Source: a virus
IMG/VR virus record: IMGVR_UViG_3300042691_014963
Location: 1 to 53,623 of that record
Reading direction: 5' to 3' (one strand)
DNA length: 53,623 nucleotides
In this document: positions 6,430 through 13,984 of the stretch, one piece after another
Layout of the letters: the number at the start of each line of letters is the position of its first letter
Position numbering within the stretch: the stretch's first letter is position 1
Translations under genes and position numbers: made by a program
Notes under the pieces: model-generated
Databases searched by the model: none
What the model saw: the letters and a program-made list of their open reading frames with translations, nothing else
Told to the model about the DNA's origin: nothing

Positions 6430-6611
6430 CACCAAAAGAAAAAGCAGAAGAATTGTATTTTAAAATGTATGATGTATATGGTTATGATGATTATCGTTTA
6501 CGAGCTATAAAATGTGCATTAATAACAGTTGATGAGATATTGAAAATAATACATACAAATATGGAAGATAAATATTGGCAAGAAGTTAAACAAGAAATAG
6601 AAAAGTTATGA
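6426..6611 (+). CDS. Small paralogous protein A (61 aa)
   Basis: 61 residues with the layout MTPKEKAEELYFKMY, then KCALITVDEILK, then a YWQEVKQEIEKL end. The next gene has the same three blocks, so the two are tandem paralogs. Similar short helical proteins are common in Bacteroidota phages and have no known function. ATGA overlaps link it to both neighbours. Confidence 0.65.
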   Translation: MTPKEKAEELYFKMYDVYGYDDYRLRAIKCALITVDEILKIIHTNMEDKYWQEVKQEIEKL

Positions 6612-6826
6612 CAGTAAAAGAAAAAGCAGAAGAGTTATTCAATAAATACTATAGTTATTTAAAAGCTAATTTAATGAATGATGAAGAAGCAAGAGAAGAT
6701 GCTAAGGAATGTGCATTAATAGCAGTTGATGAGGTATTAAAAGAATTAAATAAAAATGTTTGGATTTTTAACGAATTTAGAAGCAAATATTGGGAAGAAG
6801 TTAAACGAGAAATTGAGAAGTTATGA
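6608..6826 (+). CDS. Small paralogous protein B (72 aa)
   Basis: 72 residues sharing EKAEEL near the N terminus, ECALIAVDEVLKEL in the middle and YWEEVKREIEKL at the end with the upstream gene. It is longer by an 11-residue insertion in the middle. A recent local duplication is the simplest explanation. Starts in an ATGA overlap. Confidence 0.65.
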   Translation: MTVKEKAEELFNKYYSYLKANLMNDEEAREDAKECALIAVDEVLKELNKNVWIFNEFRSKYWEEVKREIEKL

Positions 6827-7020
6827 CAAGAGAAGAATTAAATGAAGCCGCAAGTAATAAAATTGGGTCTAAATTAGAATGTTTATTACGTGAAGATATG
6901 GAAAAGTATGTCAATTGGGGCATAAGCGCTGAGACAGTACGTGATATGATTGAATCACATAAAAGAGAAGTAAAATTATGGAGTTATATATTCCAATTAA
7001 TAGAACAAGATAATAAATAA
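6823..7020 (+). CDS. Small helical hypothetical protein (65 aa)
   Basis: 65 residues, helical and charged, starting in an ATGA overlap with the paralog pair. The N-terminal MTREELNEAA resembles the start of its neighbours, but the rest does not align. Function unknown. Confidence 0.55.
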   Translation: MTREELNEAASNKIGSKLECLLREDMEKYVNWGISAETVRDMIESHKREVKLWSYIFQLIEQDNK

Positions 7021-7024
7021 AATT

Positions 7025-7201
7025 ATGGCAGATATAACAATGTGTAAGGGCAATAACTGCAAATTAAGTAGTAATTGCTATAGATATAAAGCAACACAGG
7101 ATGAATATAGACAATCTTGGTTTGTTAAAGAACCTAATACAACAGAAAATGAATGTGAATATTATTGGGAATATAAAAAACCAAAAGATAATAAAAGCTA
7201 A
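7025..7201 (+). CDS. Small Cys-rich protein, putative metal binding (58 aa)
   Basis: A 58-residue frame from ATG 7025, four bases after the preceding stop. It carries CKGNNCKLSSNCYRYKA followed later by ECEYYWEY, a four-Cys pattern of small zinc- or iron-binding proteins seen in many phages. It is the last gene before hairpin copy 2. Confidence 0.6.
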   Translation: MADITMCKGNNCKLSSNCYRYKATQDEYRQSWFVKEPNTTENECEYYWEYKKPKDNKS

Positions 7202-7212
7202 TGAAACAAAAA

Positions 7213-7259
7213 TGTGACGTTAGCTAATTAATATAATAAAATAGCAAGCTAATGTCGCA
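7213..7259 (+). repeat. Hairpin element, copy 2 (start codon inside stem)
   Basis: TGTGACGTTAGCT (7213-7225) pairs with AGCTAATGTCGCA (7247-7259) over 13 positions, all Watson-Crick or G-T wobble, around a 21-nt A/T-rich loop. The ATG of the next gene (7252-7254) lies in the right arm. Relative to copy 1 (575-621) the arms changed but still pair. It may be a translational switch or a binding site for the gene product; both are inference. Confidence 0.65.
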
Positions 7260-7869
7260 TAGGAATTTAGAATACTTAAATAAAAAACGAGTGATATATA
7301 GACGTGGACCAATTAATGATAAGCCAAGTGAAGAGTTTGAATGGGGTAACTTCTATGAGTCAGGCACAAACGAATGTTATGAATTATTCAGAAGTAAAGC
7401 TAAAATTCCAACATATAAGTCTTTAAAGTGGCATTTATATGTTATATGGTATTTAAATCCTGATATGGATCAGAATGCATTTGAAGCTATCGCTAGGTTT
7501 ATATGTGAAAAGAATAACGGTTTTGTAACGTTCAATGTAAGTGAACAGCTATTACAAAGCATGATGTACGAAGTATCTTTAAAAGATCTTGATGAACCTC
7601 CTTATAATAAAACTCGTAAGATTATATTTAAGGATAACTGTAAGTTAACTGTCACTGAGAAGTTATCTATAGTAGGACAAATGATTGGTAAGACTAAAAA
7701 AGTTAGCGAATCCGATATATACGATGCGATGCTATACATGCACGATCTGCATCAAAAAATCACAATAAGCAAACTCGCTAATCATTTTGGTTGTACCTCA
7801 AGAACTATTCATCGCAATATGAGTAATGAACTTAAAAAAGAAAAAGAACTATTAAATCAATCATTATGA
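7252..7869 (+). CDS. Putative helix-turn-helix regulator (205 aa)
   Basis: 205 residues. The C-terminal 45 residues fit a helix-turn-helix: KITISKLANHFGCTSRTIHR, followed by a charged helix. The upstream part (KLTVTEKLSIVGQMIGKTKK and an SDIYDAMLYMHDLH helix) is helical and not assigned. This layout suggests a DNA-binding regulator or replication-initiation-like protein. The start codon is buried in hairpin copy 2, so translation may be controlled by RNA structure or by the protein itself. ATGA overlap with the next gene. Confidence 0.6.
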   Translation: MSHRNLEYLNKKRVIYRRGPINDKPSEEFEWGNFYESGTNECYELFRSKAKIPTYKSLKWHLYVIWYLNPDMDQNAFEAIARFICEKNNGFVTFNVSEQLLQSMMYEVSLKDLDEPPYNKTRKIIFKDNCKLTVTEKLSIVGQMIGKTKKVSESDIYDAMLYMHDLHQKITISKLANHFGCTSRTIHRNMSNELKKEKELLNQSL

Positions 7870-8084
7870 CAGAAGAAGAATATATTTGTAATTGGTGTAA
7901 AAAAAATTTTTATACAGAAAAACAAGCAGATGAATATGCTATTGAGTTTGCAGAATGGTGCGATAATAATTACTTTAGAATGGGTAATACTTCTATATGG
8001 AGCGATTCAACAGATTGGGAGGATAATATAAAAATTACCACAAAAGAACTATTAGAAATATTTAAAAAAGAAAAAGGATTATGA
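7866..8084 (+). CDS. Small protein with CxxC motif (72 aa)
   Basis: 72 residues with an N-terminal CNWCKK motif, many Trp and acidic residues, and a Lys-rich end. A single CxxC is not enough to call zinc binding. ATGA overlaps on both sides place it in a tight operon (7252-8702). Confidence 0.55.
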   Translation: MTEEEYICNWCKKNFYTEKQADEYAIEFAEWCDNNYFRMGNTSIWSDSTDWEDNIKITTKELLEIFKKEKGL

Positions 8085-8308
8085 TTAATTATAAAAAAGA
8101 GCTTGTAAGGTATCTTAAAGAATGCCATACAGAAACATCTGCAAAACATTTAATAATTACTTTAGAATCTGAAAAAGAATTTTGGAAAACAGATTTAAAA
8201 GCATATTTATCAGCAAGTGATAATTACGAACATATGAAAGACTTGATTGATAGAATATCAGAAGTAAATGAACAAATAAAAATTGTTAAAAAAGAGAAAG
8301 GATTATGA
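8081..8308 (+). CDS. Small charged helical protein (75 aa)
   Basis: 75 residues, highly charged and predicted to be helical or coiled coil through most of its length (IDRISEVNEQIKIVKKEKGL). It ends in KKEKGL like its upstream neighbour, hinting at shared origin of the tail. No known family. Confidence 0.55.
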   Translation: MINYKKELVRYLKECHTETSAKHLIITLESEKEFWKTDLKAYLSASDNYEHMKDLIDRISEVNEQIKIVKKEKGL

Positions 8309-8505
8309 AACAATTCTTAATATTCACTATAACTTGGATAGCTAGTAACTTAGCAATTCCATTTTGGGTTGTAGGGCATGTACATTTAACAATTAATATA
8401 TATGAAGATATTTATGAAATTATCACCTCTTGTTGGCTGAATATATTAGTTGGCATAGGATTTTGGATAGAATGGAAAAATAATATAAAACAAAATAGAT
8501 TATGA
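8305..8505 (+). CDS. Small membrane protein (66 aa)
   Basis: 66 residues with two hydrophobic segments (about residues 3-25 and 40-55) separated by a short acidic loop, and a basic C-terminal tail. It is the only clear membrane protein in this arm. A role in envelope modification, superinfection exclusion or lysis is possible, but nothing in the sequence decides this. Confidence 0.6.
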   Translation: MKQFLIFTITWIASNLAIPFWVVGHVHLTINIYEDIYEIITSCWLNILVGIGFWIEWKNNIKQNRL

Positions 8506-8702
8506 CAGCAGTAGAATGGTTATATAATAATTTAAAATCACATTTTGAGCATAATGGTGATTTATTAGAAGCAGTGCAAATTAGTTTCAATATAGCTAAA
8601 GAAATGGAGATGCAACAAATAATAGATGCTTATGATGTACAATGGGAATATGATGTAAAAAACGGAAAAGATTACTATAATAAAAAATTTAAAAACAAAT
8701 AA
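8502..8702 (+). CDS. Small hypothetical protein (66 aa)
   Basis: 66 residues; the N-terminal half (TAVEWLYNNLKSHF..LLEAVQISFNIAKEME) matches a short helical protein type frequent in Bacteroidota phages, with the rest charged. Unknown function. Starts in an ATGA overlap and ends three bases before the sigma factor gene. Confidence 0.6.
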   Translation: MTAVEWLYNNLKSHFEHNGDLLEAVQISFNIAKEMEMQQIIDAYDVQWEYDVKNGKDYYNKKFKNK

Positions 8703-8705
8703 AAT

Positions 8706-9473
8706 ATGAAAAGTTACAACATACCAAATTATATCAGGTATAAAGAAGATATTAAACAAACTAATAAAGATAGTGAATCAATTGATTTTAAATCATACCC
8801 AAGGGATAAACTAATCGCTAGATTTTTACCATTAGTTGAGAACATTGCAAAGAAGTTTTCTACAACTACGCAAGCATGCGGTGTATTAGATATTACAGAT
8901 CTTATTCAATACGGATCTATTGGTTTAGTGCAGGCAATTGACAAAATTGAATGGGACACAATTAGGGACAGTGATAACCAAGAAAGTACATTAAAATCAT
9001 TTTTATCTAAAAGAATTAAAGGTTCAATTAGAAGAGCAATTGATATTAATAGAGGTTCAATTAAAATTCCTGAATATAAATTATTAGAAATTAGAAAGAA
9101 TAGTGCAAATGATCAAAAGTTAGTTGCAATGTTTTTTAATTCAATATTTTTAAGTATTGATGAACAAATGAATAATGATAATGAAGATTTGTTTGAAGCA
9201 TATCAAATACCAGATCAGCATGAATTTTATAATATAGAATTAATGAATATCTATTTAACAAGTTTATTAAAGAAGCATCTTGATGACCGGGAGTTTGAAG
9301 TATTACGATTAAGTTACGGATTAGATTGTGATAAACATTCCGCAAATGATATTGCAGATAAGTTAGGAATCGAGGGACCGAGCGCTTATGTTAGAATTTC
9401 AGAGATAAAAAAGCAAGCGATTAACAAGTTAATTGATAATGTAGATTCCTCACAAGTCCTTGATTACCTATAA
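8706..9473 (+). CDS. Sigma-70 family RNA polymerase sigma factor
   Basis: 255 residues. Region 2 is visible at about residues 33-110: FLPLVENIAKKFS, then DLIQYGSIGLVQAIDK and an FLSKRIKGSIRRAI helix. Region 4 lies at about 190-245: LDDREFEVLRLSYGL, then a helix-turn-helix around SANDIADKLGIEGPSAYVR. Regions 1 and 3 are short or absent. It would redirect host RNA polymerase to phage promoters. Because the conserved elements in this arm share a rigid architecture, they or a late promoter set outside the window are candidate targets; that link is inference. Confidence 0.85.
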   Translation: MKSYNIPNYIRYKEDIKQTNKDSESIDFKSYPRDKLIARFLPLVENIAKKFSTTTQACGVLDITDLIQYGSIGLVQAIDKIEWDTIRDSDNQESTLKSFLSKRIKGSIRRAIDINRGSIKIPEYKLLEIRKNSANDQKLVAMFFNSIFLSIDEQMNNDNEDLFEAYQIPDQHEFYNIELMNIYLTSLLKKHLDDREFEVLRLSYGLDCDKHSANDIADKLGIEGPSAYVRISEIKKQAINKLIDNVDSSQVLDYL

Positions 9474-9486
9474 GTTAAATGTAAAA

Positions 9487-9520
9487 TTAACAAAAAATAC
9501 GTAATTATATTAATATAAAA
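9487..9520 (+). promoter_or_regulatory. Possible variant promoter upstream of the Erf gene
   Basis: AATACGTAATTATATTAATA in the 69-nt gap between the sigma factor and Erf genes. It keeps a TACG core about 13 nt upstream of a TAATATAAAAG block but lacks the TGATAATATAAATG of the ten main copies. A related ACGTAATTATA string lies at 10852-10862 before the HNH gene. It may be a separate (middle) promoter class. Confidence 0.35.
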
Positions 9521-9542
9521 GTTAAACAATTAAATCAAATAT

Positions 9543-10103
9543 ATGGCAACAAAAAAAGAAGAAAAAGAATTAACGCTTAACGAAAAATTAGCGATTATTC
9601 AAACTGAATTCAAATCTAAAAAATCTAGATTCAATTCATTTGGTAAGTACAATTTTAGATCTGCTGAAGATATTCTTGAGGCAACTAAACCGTTTTTATT
9701 AAGATTAGGTGTTACAGTTGCAGTTACAGAAACGCTTATTGATAACAAAGACTTTCCAATATTAGAGTCTACTGCTACAATCAGTGATGGGTTTTCAGCA
9801 ATAACAGCAACAGCAATTGTAGGCGTTGATCTTGATCAAAAAGGTATGCAAATGCCTCAGAAGTTTGGATCAGCATCAAGTTATGGTAAGAAGTATGCAT
9901 TAGGTAATCTATTCTTAATCGATGACACTCAAGATCCAGATCATGGCAAAGCAGATCCTGAAGTTAAGAAGGCTGCGTTAACTGTTAATGACCCTGCATT
10001 TGAAAAAGCAAAAGATTTTATAGCAAAAGGCGGATCGATTGATACAATCAAAAAGAAATACGAATTAGACGCTGAAGCATCTAAAATATTAGAATCACTA
10101 TAA
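9543..10103 (+). CDS. erf: Erf-type single-strand annealing protein
   Basis: 186 residues that follow the ERF superfamily: an N-terminal helix LNEKLAIIQTEFKSKKSR, then KYNFRSAEDILEA, an SATISDG strand, and the family signature FGSASSYGKKYALGNLFLID followed by DDTQDPD. These proteins anneal complementary single strands and act in recombination-dependent replication. The next gene encodes a PD-(D/E)XK nuclease, the usual partner of an annealase. The gene starts its own unit after a 69-nt gap. Confidence 0.88.
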   Translation: MATKKEEKELTLNEKLAIIQTEFKSKKSRFNSFGKYNFRSAEDILEATKPFLLRLGVTVAVTETLIDNKDFPILESTATISDGFSAITATAIVGVDLDQKGMQMPQKFGSASSYGKKYALGNLFLIDDTQDPDHGKADPEVKKAALTVNDPAFEKAKDFIAKGGSIDTIKKKYELDAEASKILESL

Positions 10104-10104
10104 T

Positions 10105-10836
10105 ATGACTAAAGAAGAAATCTTAGAAAAATTAAAAGATGATGAGCATTATTATGGTGAGTTTGGTAAAAACTTTTTAAGTAATTCAAATATATCTGCA
10201 TTACTTACTAATCCATTATTGCTGAATGAACCTCAGCCTCCAAATCCTAATTTTGTAATTGGTGGCTACTTTCATACGGCAATATTGGAACCTGATAAGT
10301 TAGATAAGTATAAAATCATTAAAGCAACAACCAGAAATACTAATGTGTATAAAGAACTATCTGGTGGAGAAATCTGTTTATTACAACATGAAGCAGATAA
10401 AATAGAGTTAATGAAAGATACGATGCTGGCTAATAACATTTGCAAAGATCTAATACGCGGATTCAATGTTGAATATGAAAAGCCAGGCATTGCTGAATTA
10501 TTTAATGTAATGTGGAAAGGTAAAGCAGATATTATCAATCATGATGAAGGTCTTATTATAGATCTTAAAACAACTTCTAATATAACAGAATTTGCATATT
10601 CCGCACGAAAATATAATTATGATAGTCAAGCATATATTTATAAAAATTTATTCGGATATGATCTTATTTTCATAGCTATTGATAAAGTTACACATCAAAT
10701 CGGTATATTTGATTGTTCAGATAAATTTTTACAATCAGGTGAAGATAAAGTAAAGAGAGCTGCTGAAGCTTATGAATTATTCTACAAAACAGAGGACTTT
10801 GACCCTCAACAATTTTTAGTGACCCGTACATTGTAA
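10105..10836 (+). CDS. PD-(D/E)XK nuclease, recombination exonuclease-like
   Basis: 243 residues, one base after the Erf gene. The core reads WKGKADIINHDEGLIIDLKT, with the Asp of KAD and the D-L-K giving the D...(D/E)xK signature, then a YDSQAYIY helix typical of RecB/exonuclease VIII-like phage nucleases. The N-terminal GGYFHTAILEPDKLDKY matches the same group. It would resect DNA ends to produce the single strands used by Erf. Confidence 0.82.
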   Translation: MTKEEILEKLKDDEHYYGEFGKNFLSNSNISALLTNPLLLNEPQPPNPNFVIGGYFHTAILEPDKLDKYKIIKATTRNTNVYKELSGGEICLLQHEADKIELMKDTMLANNICKDLIRGFNVEYEKPGIAELFNVMWKGKADIINHDEGLIIDLKTTSNITEFAYSARKYNYDSQAYIYKNLFGYDLIFIAIDKVTHQIGIFDCSDKFLQSGEDKVKRAAEAYELFYKTEDFDPQQFLVTRTL

Positions 10837-10890
10837 ATAAATATAAAATGACGTAATTATAAAAGCATAACAACATACAATTAATTAGTT

Positions 10891-11433
10891 ATGACTGCAG
10901 AAGAACGTAAAGAAAAAAGAAAAGCATATATGAAAGAGTATATGCTTTCTTATAATAAAAAGTATTATTCAAATAATAAAAATGATATTAGACTATCACA
11001 AAAAGAATATTACAATGCTAATAAAGAAAAAATAAGAGAACAACAAAATGATTATTTTAAAGAATATAGAATAAAAAATAAAATAAAAATTAATGAATAT
11101 TCTAGAAATAGAAGAAGAAATAACCCTTTATATAAATTAAAAAACATACTTAGAACTAGAATATATTACTTTCTAAAATCTAAAAAGTTTATAAAAAATA
11201 AAAATACAGAAGAAATTATTGGGTGTTCTTATATAAATTTTAAAGAATATTTGGAACTATTATTTAAAGATAATATGAGTTGGGAAAACCATGGAGAATG
11301 GCATATTGATCATATAATACCTTTAGATAGTGCAGAAAACGAAGAAGATATAATTAAGTTATGTCATTATTCTAACTTACAGCCTTTATGGGCTAATGAA
11401 AATTTAATTAAATCAAACAAAATTACTAACTAA
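10891..11433 (+). CDS. HNH endonuclease, probably homing type
   Basis: 180 residues. The N-terminal ~70 residues are very basic with short repeated AYMKEYM / NKKYYSNNK-like units. The C-terminal HNH core includes WHIDHIIPLD, then an LCHYSNLQPLWANENLIKSN segment with the conserved Asn residues. It sits between the nuclease and SSB genes of the recombination module, each separated by short gaps, as expected for a free-standing homing endonuclease. The gene is more AT- and Lys-rich than its neighbours, fitting recent acquisition. Confidence 0.85.
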   Translation: MTAEERKEKRKAYMKEYMLSYNKKYYSNNKNDIRLSQKEYYNANKEKIREQQNDYFKEYRIKNKIKINEYSRNRRRNNPLYKLKNILRTRIYYFLKSKKFIKNKNTEEIIGCSYINFKEYLELLFKDNMSWENHGEWHIDHIIPLDSAENEEDIIKLCHYSNLQPLWANENLIKSNKITN

Positions 11434-11445
11434 AAACAAAAAAAA

Positions 11446-11760
11446 ATGGCCTCCATCATTAAAGCGAGTATCAATTTAAACGAAATCCCTAAGCACAAAA
11501 TTATAGACGGCAAGAAAGGAAAGTACCTTCCCATTACAATTACATTAAATGACGAAGTAGATCAATTTGGTAATCAAGGACCAATACAAGTAGAACAAAC
11601 AAAAGAAGAACGTGAATCTAAAGCAGCTAAAACATATCTTGGAAATGTTAAAGTGGTATGGACGAATGGTCAAAATGTTGCTGCTGCACCCAGAACTGAT
11701 GGGCAGTCTACCCCGGGACAAAGAGTGGCCGCGACAGTAGAAGATGATCTACCATTTTAA
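11446..11760 (+). CDS. ssb: Single-stranded DNA-binding protein-like
   Basis: 104 residues with an N-terminal ASIIKASINLNEIPKHKI strand pattern, a KGKYLPITITLNDE strand pair and the acidic C-terminal tail EDDLPF. Such a D/E-rich tail ending in Phe is typical of SSB proteins and recruits replication partners. The protein is shorter than bacterial SSB and resembles small phage SSBs. It lies between recombination genes and the primase-helicase, followed by a terminator. Confidence 0.78.
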   Translation: MASIIKASINLNEIPKHKIIDGKKGKYLPITITLNDEVDQFGNQGPIQVEQTKEERESKAAKTYLGNVKVVWTNGQNVAAAPRTDGQSTPGQRVAATVEDDLPF

Positions 11761-11772
11761 GATTATATATTT

Positions 11773-11816
11773 ATAGAATAGTTAAGCCCCACAAGTTGGG
11801 GTTTAATTATCTATAA
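11773..11816 (+). terminator. Rho-independent terminator after ssb
   Basis: GTTAAGCCCCA and TGGGGTTTAA pair around a CAAGT loop (11782-11806), with an extended A/T stem from the flanking TATAG and CTATA. It ends the recombination unit just before promoter copy 10. Confidence 0.7.
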
Positions 11817-11826
11817 TAGTAAGCTC

Positions 11827-11869
11827 TTACAATCTAAACACGATTGTATAATGATAATACATATAACAA
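11827..11869 (+). promoter_or_regulatory. Conserved promoter-like element, copy 10
   Basis: TTACAAT at 11827, AACACGA, TGATAATACATA from 11852 (offset 25), then TAACAAA. It follows the terminator and drives the replication and nucleotide-metabolism genes from 11930 on. Confidence 0.7.
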
Positions 11870-11929
11870 ACTATATTCATTTAAATATAAAACAATCAAT
11901 TATTAACAAATCATATTCAATTAGATATA

Positions 11930-13648
11930 ATGCAGACAACAGAGATAAATGGTTTTTTGATTGACCAATTCAATCAATACAATCTTGAAGAGGGTAAGTC
12001 TCAAGGTGTTTGTCCTTTATGTTCGCCAAACAGAAAACCTCAAAATGAAAAAGCAAAATGTGCTTCATATGATTGGCAGAGAGGTATAGGAACTTGTCAC
12101 AACTGTAATAAAACTTTTCAACTACATACATATCAACGCAAAGGCAAGAGTGAAAAAACATATATTAAACCTCCTCAAAAAGAAGTTGTTGAGGAAATGC
12201 AAATTAGTGAACCAGTAATAAAATGGTTTGAAACAAGAGGTATTTCAAAAGAAACTTTGTATGAATTACAAATTACAGAAGGCCAAGAATTTATGCCTCA
12301 AACCGGTAAAACTGAAAATGCTATACACTTTAATTATTTTATTGGCGACCAATTAATTAATGTTAAATATCGTGACGGTCGTAAAAATTTTAAATTATAC
12401 AAAGGTGCTGAAAAAATATTCTATAATATTAATAGTATTGTAGGATTTGAATATTGTGTTATTGTAGAAGGTGAAATGGACGTACTTGCATTGCATGAAG
12501 CAGGTATTACAAATGCAATATCAGTTCCTAATGGTGCAACATTGGGTACAAACAATCTTGAATATTTAGATAATTGTATTGATTATTTTGAAGATAAAGA
12601 TAAAATTATTATTGCAGTAGACTCTGATGCAGCAGGCCAAGCTTTGCAAACGGAGCTTGTAAGAAGATTAGGATCCGAGATTTGTTATTTAGCATCGTTT
12701 GAAGACTGCAAAGATGCAAATGAATATTTATTAAAGTATGGAAAAGAAGCATTATCACAAAGAATATCAAGAGCTAAGCCAGTACCACTTGAAAACGTTA
12801 CAACATTTAAGGATATTGAAGACGAGGTTACTGACTTTGTGCGAAATGGTTTTAAACCAGGTTTCCAAGTTGGATTAGATAATTTTGATAGTATTTTTTC
12901 AACTTATACCGGCCAATTTATTACTGTTACTGGTATACCTAGTTCCGGTAAATCTGATTTTGTGGATCAAATGATTATTGGTTACAATGAAAAGTATGGT
13001 TGGAAAACCGCATACGCATCGCCAGAGAATATGCCTACATATTTACATGCTCATAAGCTAATGCGGAAAACATGGCAAGGTATGCCTACGGTTGCAGATA
13101 TTAAGACTGAAAAGTGGAACCAAGTTGCTGATCATGTAAATGACAATTATTTCTTTATTGATATGGAACGATATACATTAGATTCTGTGCTTAAAAAAGG
13201 TGCTGAACTAGTTAAACGTAAAGGTATCAAATGTCTTGTTATAGATCCATTTAATAAGATAAGGGATATGAATGCAGAATCTGGTGATGTAAATGCATAT
13301 ACATTAGAATATTTAACTAAGATTGAAATCTTTGCTAAAAAATATGATGTGCTGGTAATTATTGTTGCGCATCCTACAAAAATGTATAAAGATTCAAAAG
13401 GTAATATTGAAGAACCTACTATGTACAATATTAAAGGTGGTGGCGAATGGTACGATGCTTCATATCATGGTTTATTAGTGCATAGAAACTACGAAGATAA
13501 AACTGTTAAAGTAAAAGTTCTTAAATGTAAATTCCAAAATCTTGGAGAGAATGGCGCTGAATGTCATTTTAAATGGGAACCCGCTTCTGGTTGTTTTATT
13601 CCTCATGAACCTATTAATATTAATGAAGATAAAATGCCTTGGGAATAA
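11930..13648 (+). CDS. T7 gp4-like primase-helicase
   Basis: 572 residues, the length of T7 gp4. In order: a zinc-binding domain with CPLC (28-31) and CHNC (56-59); a Toprim domain with VEGEMDV (E180) and DSD (D231, D233); a DnaB/RecA-type helicase domain with Walker A GIPSSGKS (335-342) and Walker B CLVID (D439). It primes and unwinds DNA at the replication fork. A matching DNA polymerase is not in this window. The gene stands behind promoter copy 10. Confidence 0.93.
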   Translation: MQTTEINGFLIDQFNQYNLEEGKSQGVCPLCSPNRKPQNEKAKCASYDWQRGIGTCHNCNKTFQLHTYQRKGKSEKTYIKPPQKEVVEEMQISEPVIKWFETRGISKETLYELQITEGQEFMPQTGKTENAIHFNYFIGDQLINVKYRDGRKNFKLYKGAEKIFYNINSIVGFEYCVIVEGEMDVLALHEAGITNAISVPNGATLGTNNLEYLDNCIDYFEDKDKIIIAVDSDAAGQALQTELVRRLGSEICYLASFEDCKDANEYLLKYGKEALSQRISRAKPVPLENVTTFKDIEDEVTDFVRNGFKPGFQVGLDNFDSIFSTYTGQFITVTGIPSSGKSDFVDQMIIGYNEKYGWKTAYASPENMPTYLHAHKLMRKTWQGMPTVADIKTEKWNQVADHVNDNYFFIDMERYTLDSVLKKGAELVKRKGIKCLVIDPFNKIRDMNAESGDVNAYTLEYLTKIEIFAKKYDVLVIIVAHPTKMYKDSKGNIEEPTMYNIKGGGEWYDASYHGLLVHRNYEDKTVKVKVLKCKFQNLGENGAECHFKWEPASGCFIPHEPININEDKMPWE

Positions 13649-13983
13649 TGGATAAAAATAAAGGTAATTCTAAAGTTGATATGGGATTTTATGCACCAAC
13701 GCAATCTGAAAATGATGCAAGAAGATGGTGTATTAATAATGGAATATACATATCACCTAAAGCATTTAATACTTTAGAATGGTATGTTTGTATTGTAATG
13801 AATGGTAAAGAAAACAAAAGTCCTAAAACTTACAAGAAAGTTGATATATGGAAACAAATGTATTTATTTTATCTTTATTATTACAATAAATATAATACAG
13901 ACATAAAGATCCAGCCAATGTTAGAAGATAAAAAGAAACCAGTAAAAGTAAAAAAAGAATCAAATACAATAGAATTATTTTAA
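13648..13983 (+). CDS. Hypothetical protein downstream of primase-helicase (111 aa)
   Basis: I start the gene at ATG 13648, which overlaps the primase-helicase stop by one base (TAATG), rather than at the TTG nine bases upstream. The first ~85 residues are aromatic-rich (WCINNGIYISPKAF, KVDIWKQMYLFYLYYY); the last 25 are Lys-rich, ending in NTIELF. Unknown function; the context suggests a replication accessory role. Confidence 0.6.
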   Translation: MDKNKGNSKVDMGFYAPTQSENDARRWCINNGIYISPKAFNTLEWYVCIVMNGKENKSPKTYKKVDIWKQMYLFYLYYYNKYNTDIKIQPMLEDKKKPVKVKKESNTIELF

Positions 13984-13984
13984 T

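Noticed and set aside
8305-8505. Holin
   Set aside because: Two hydrophobic segments would fit a small holin, but the gene lies in the early arm without an endolysin next to it, so only 'membrane protein' is supported.
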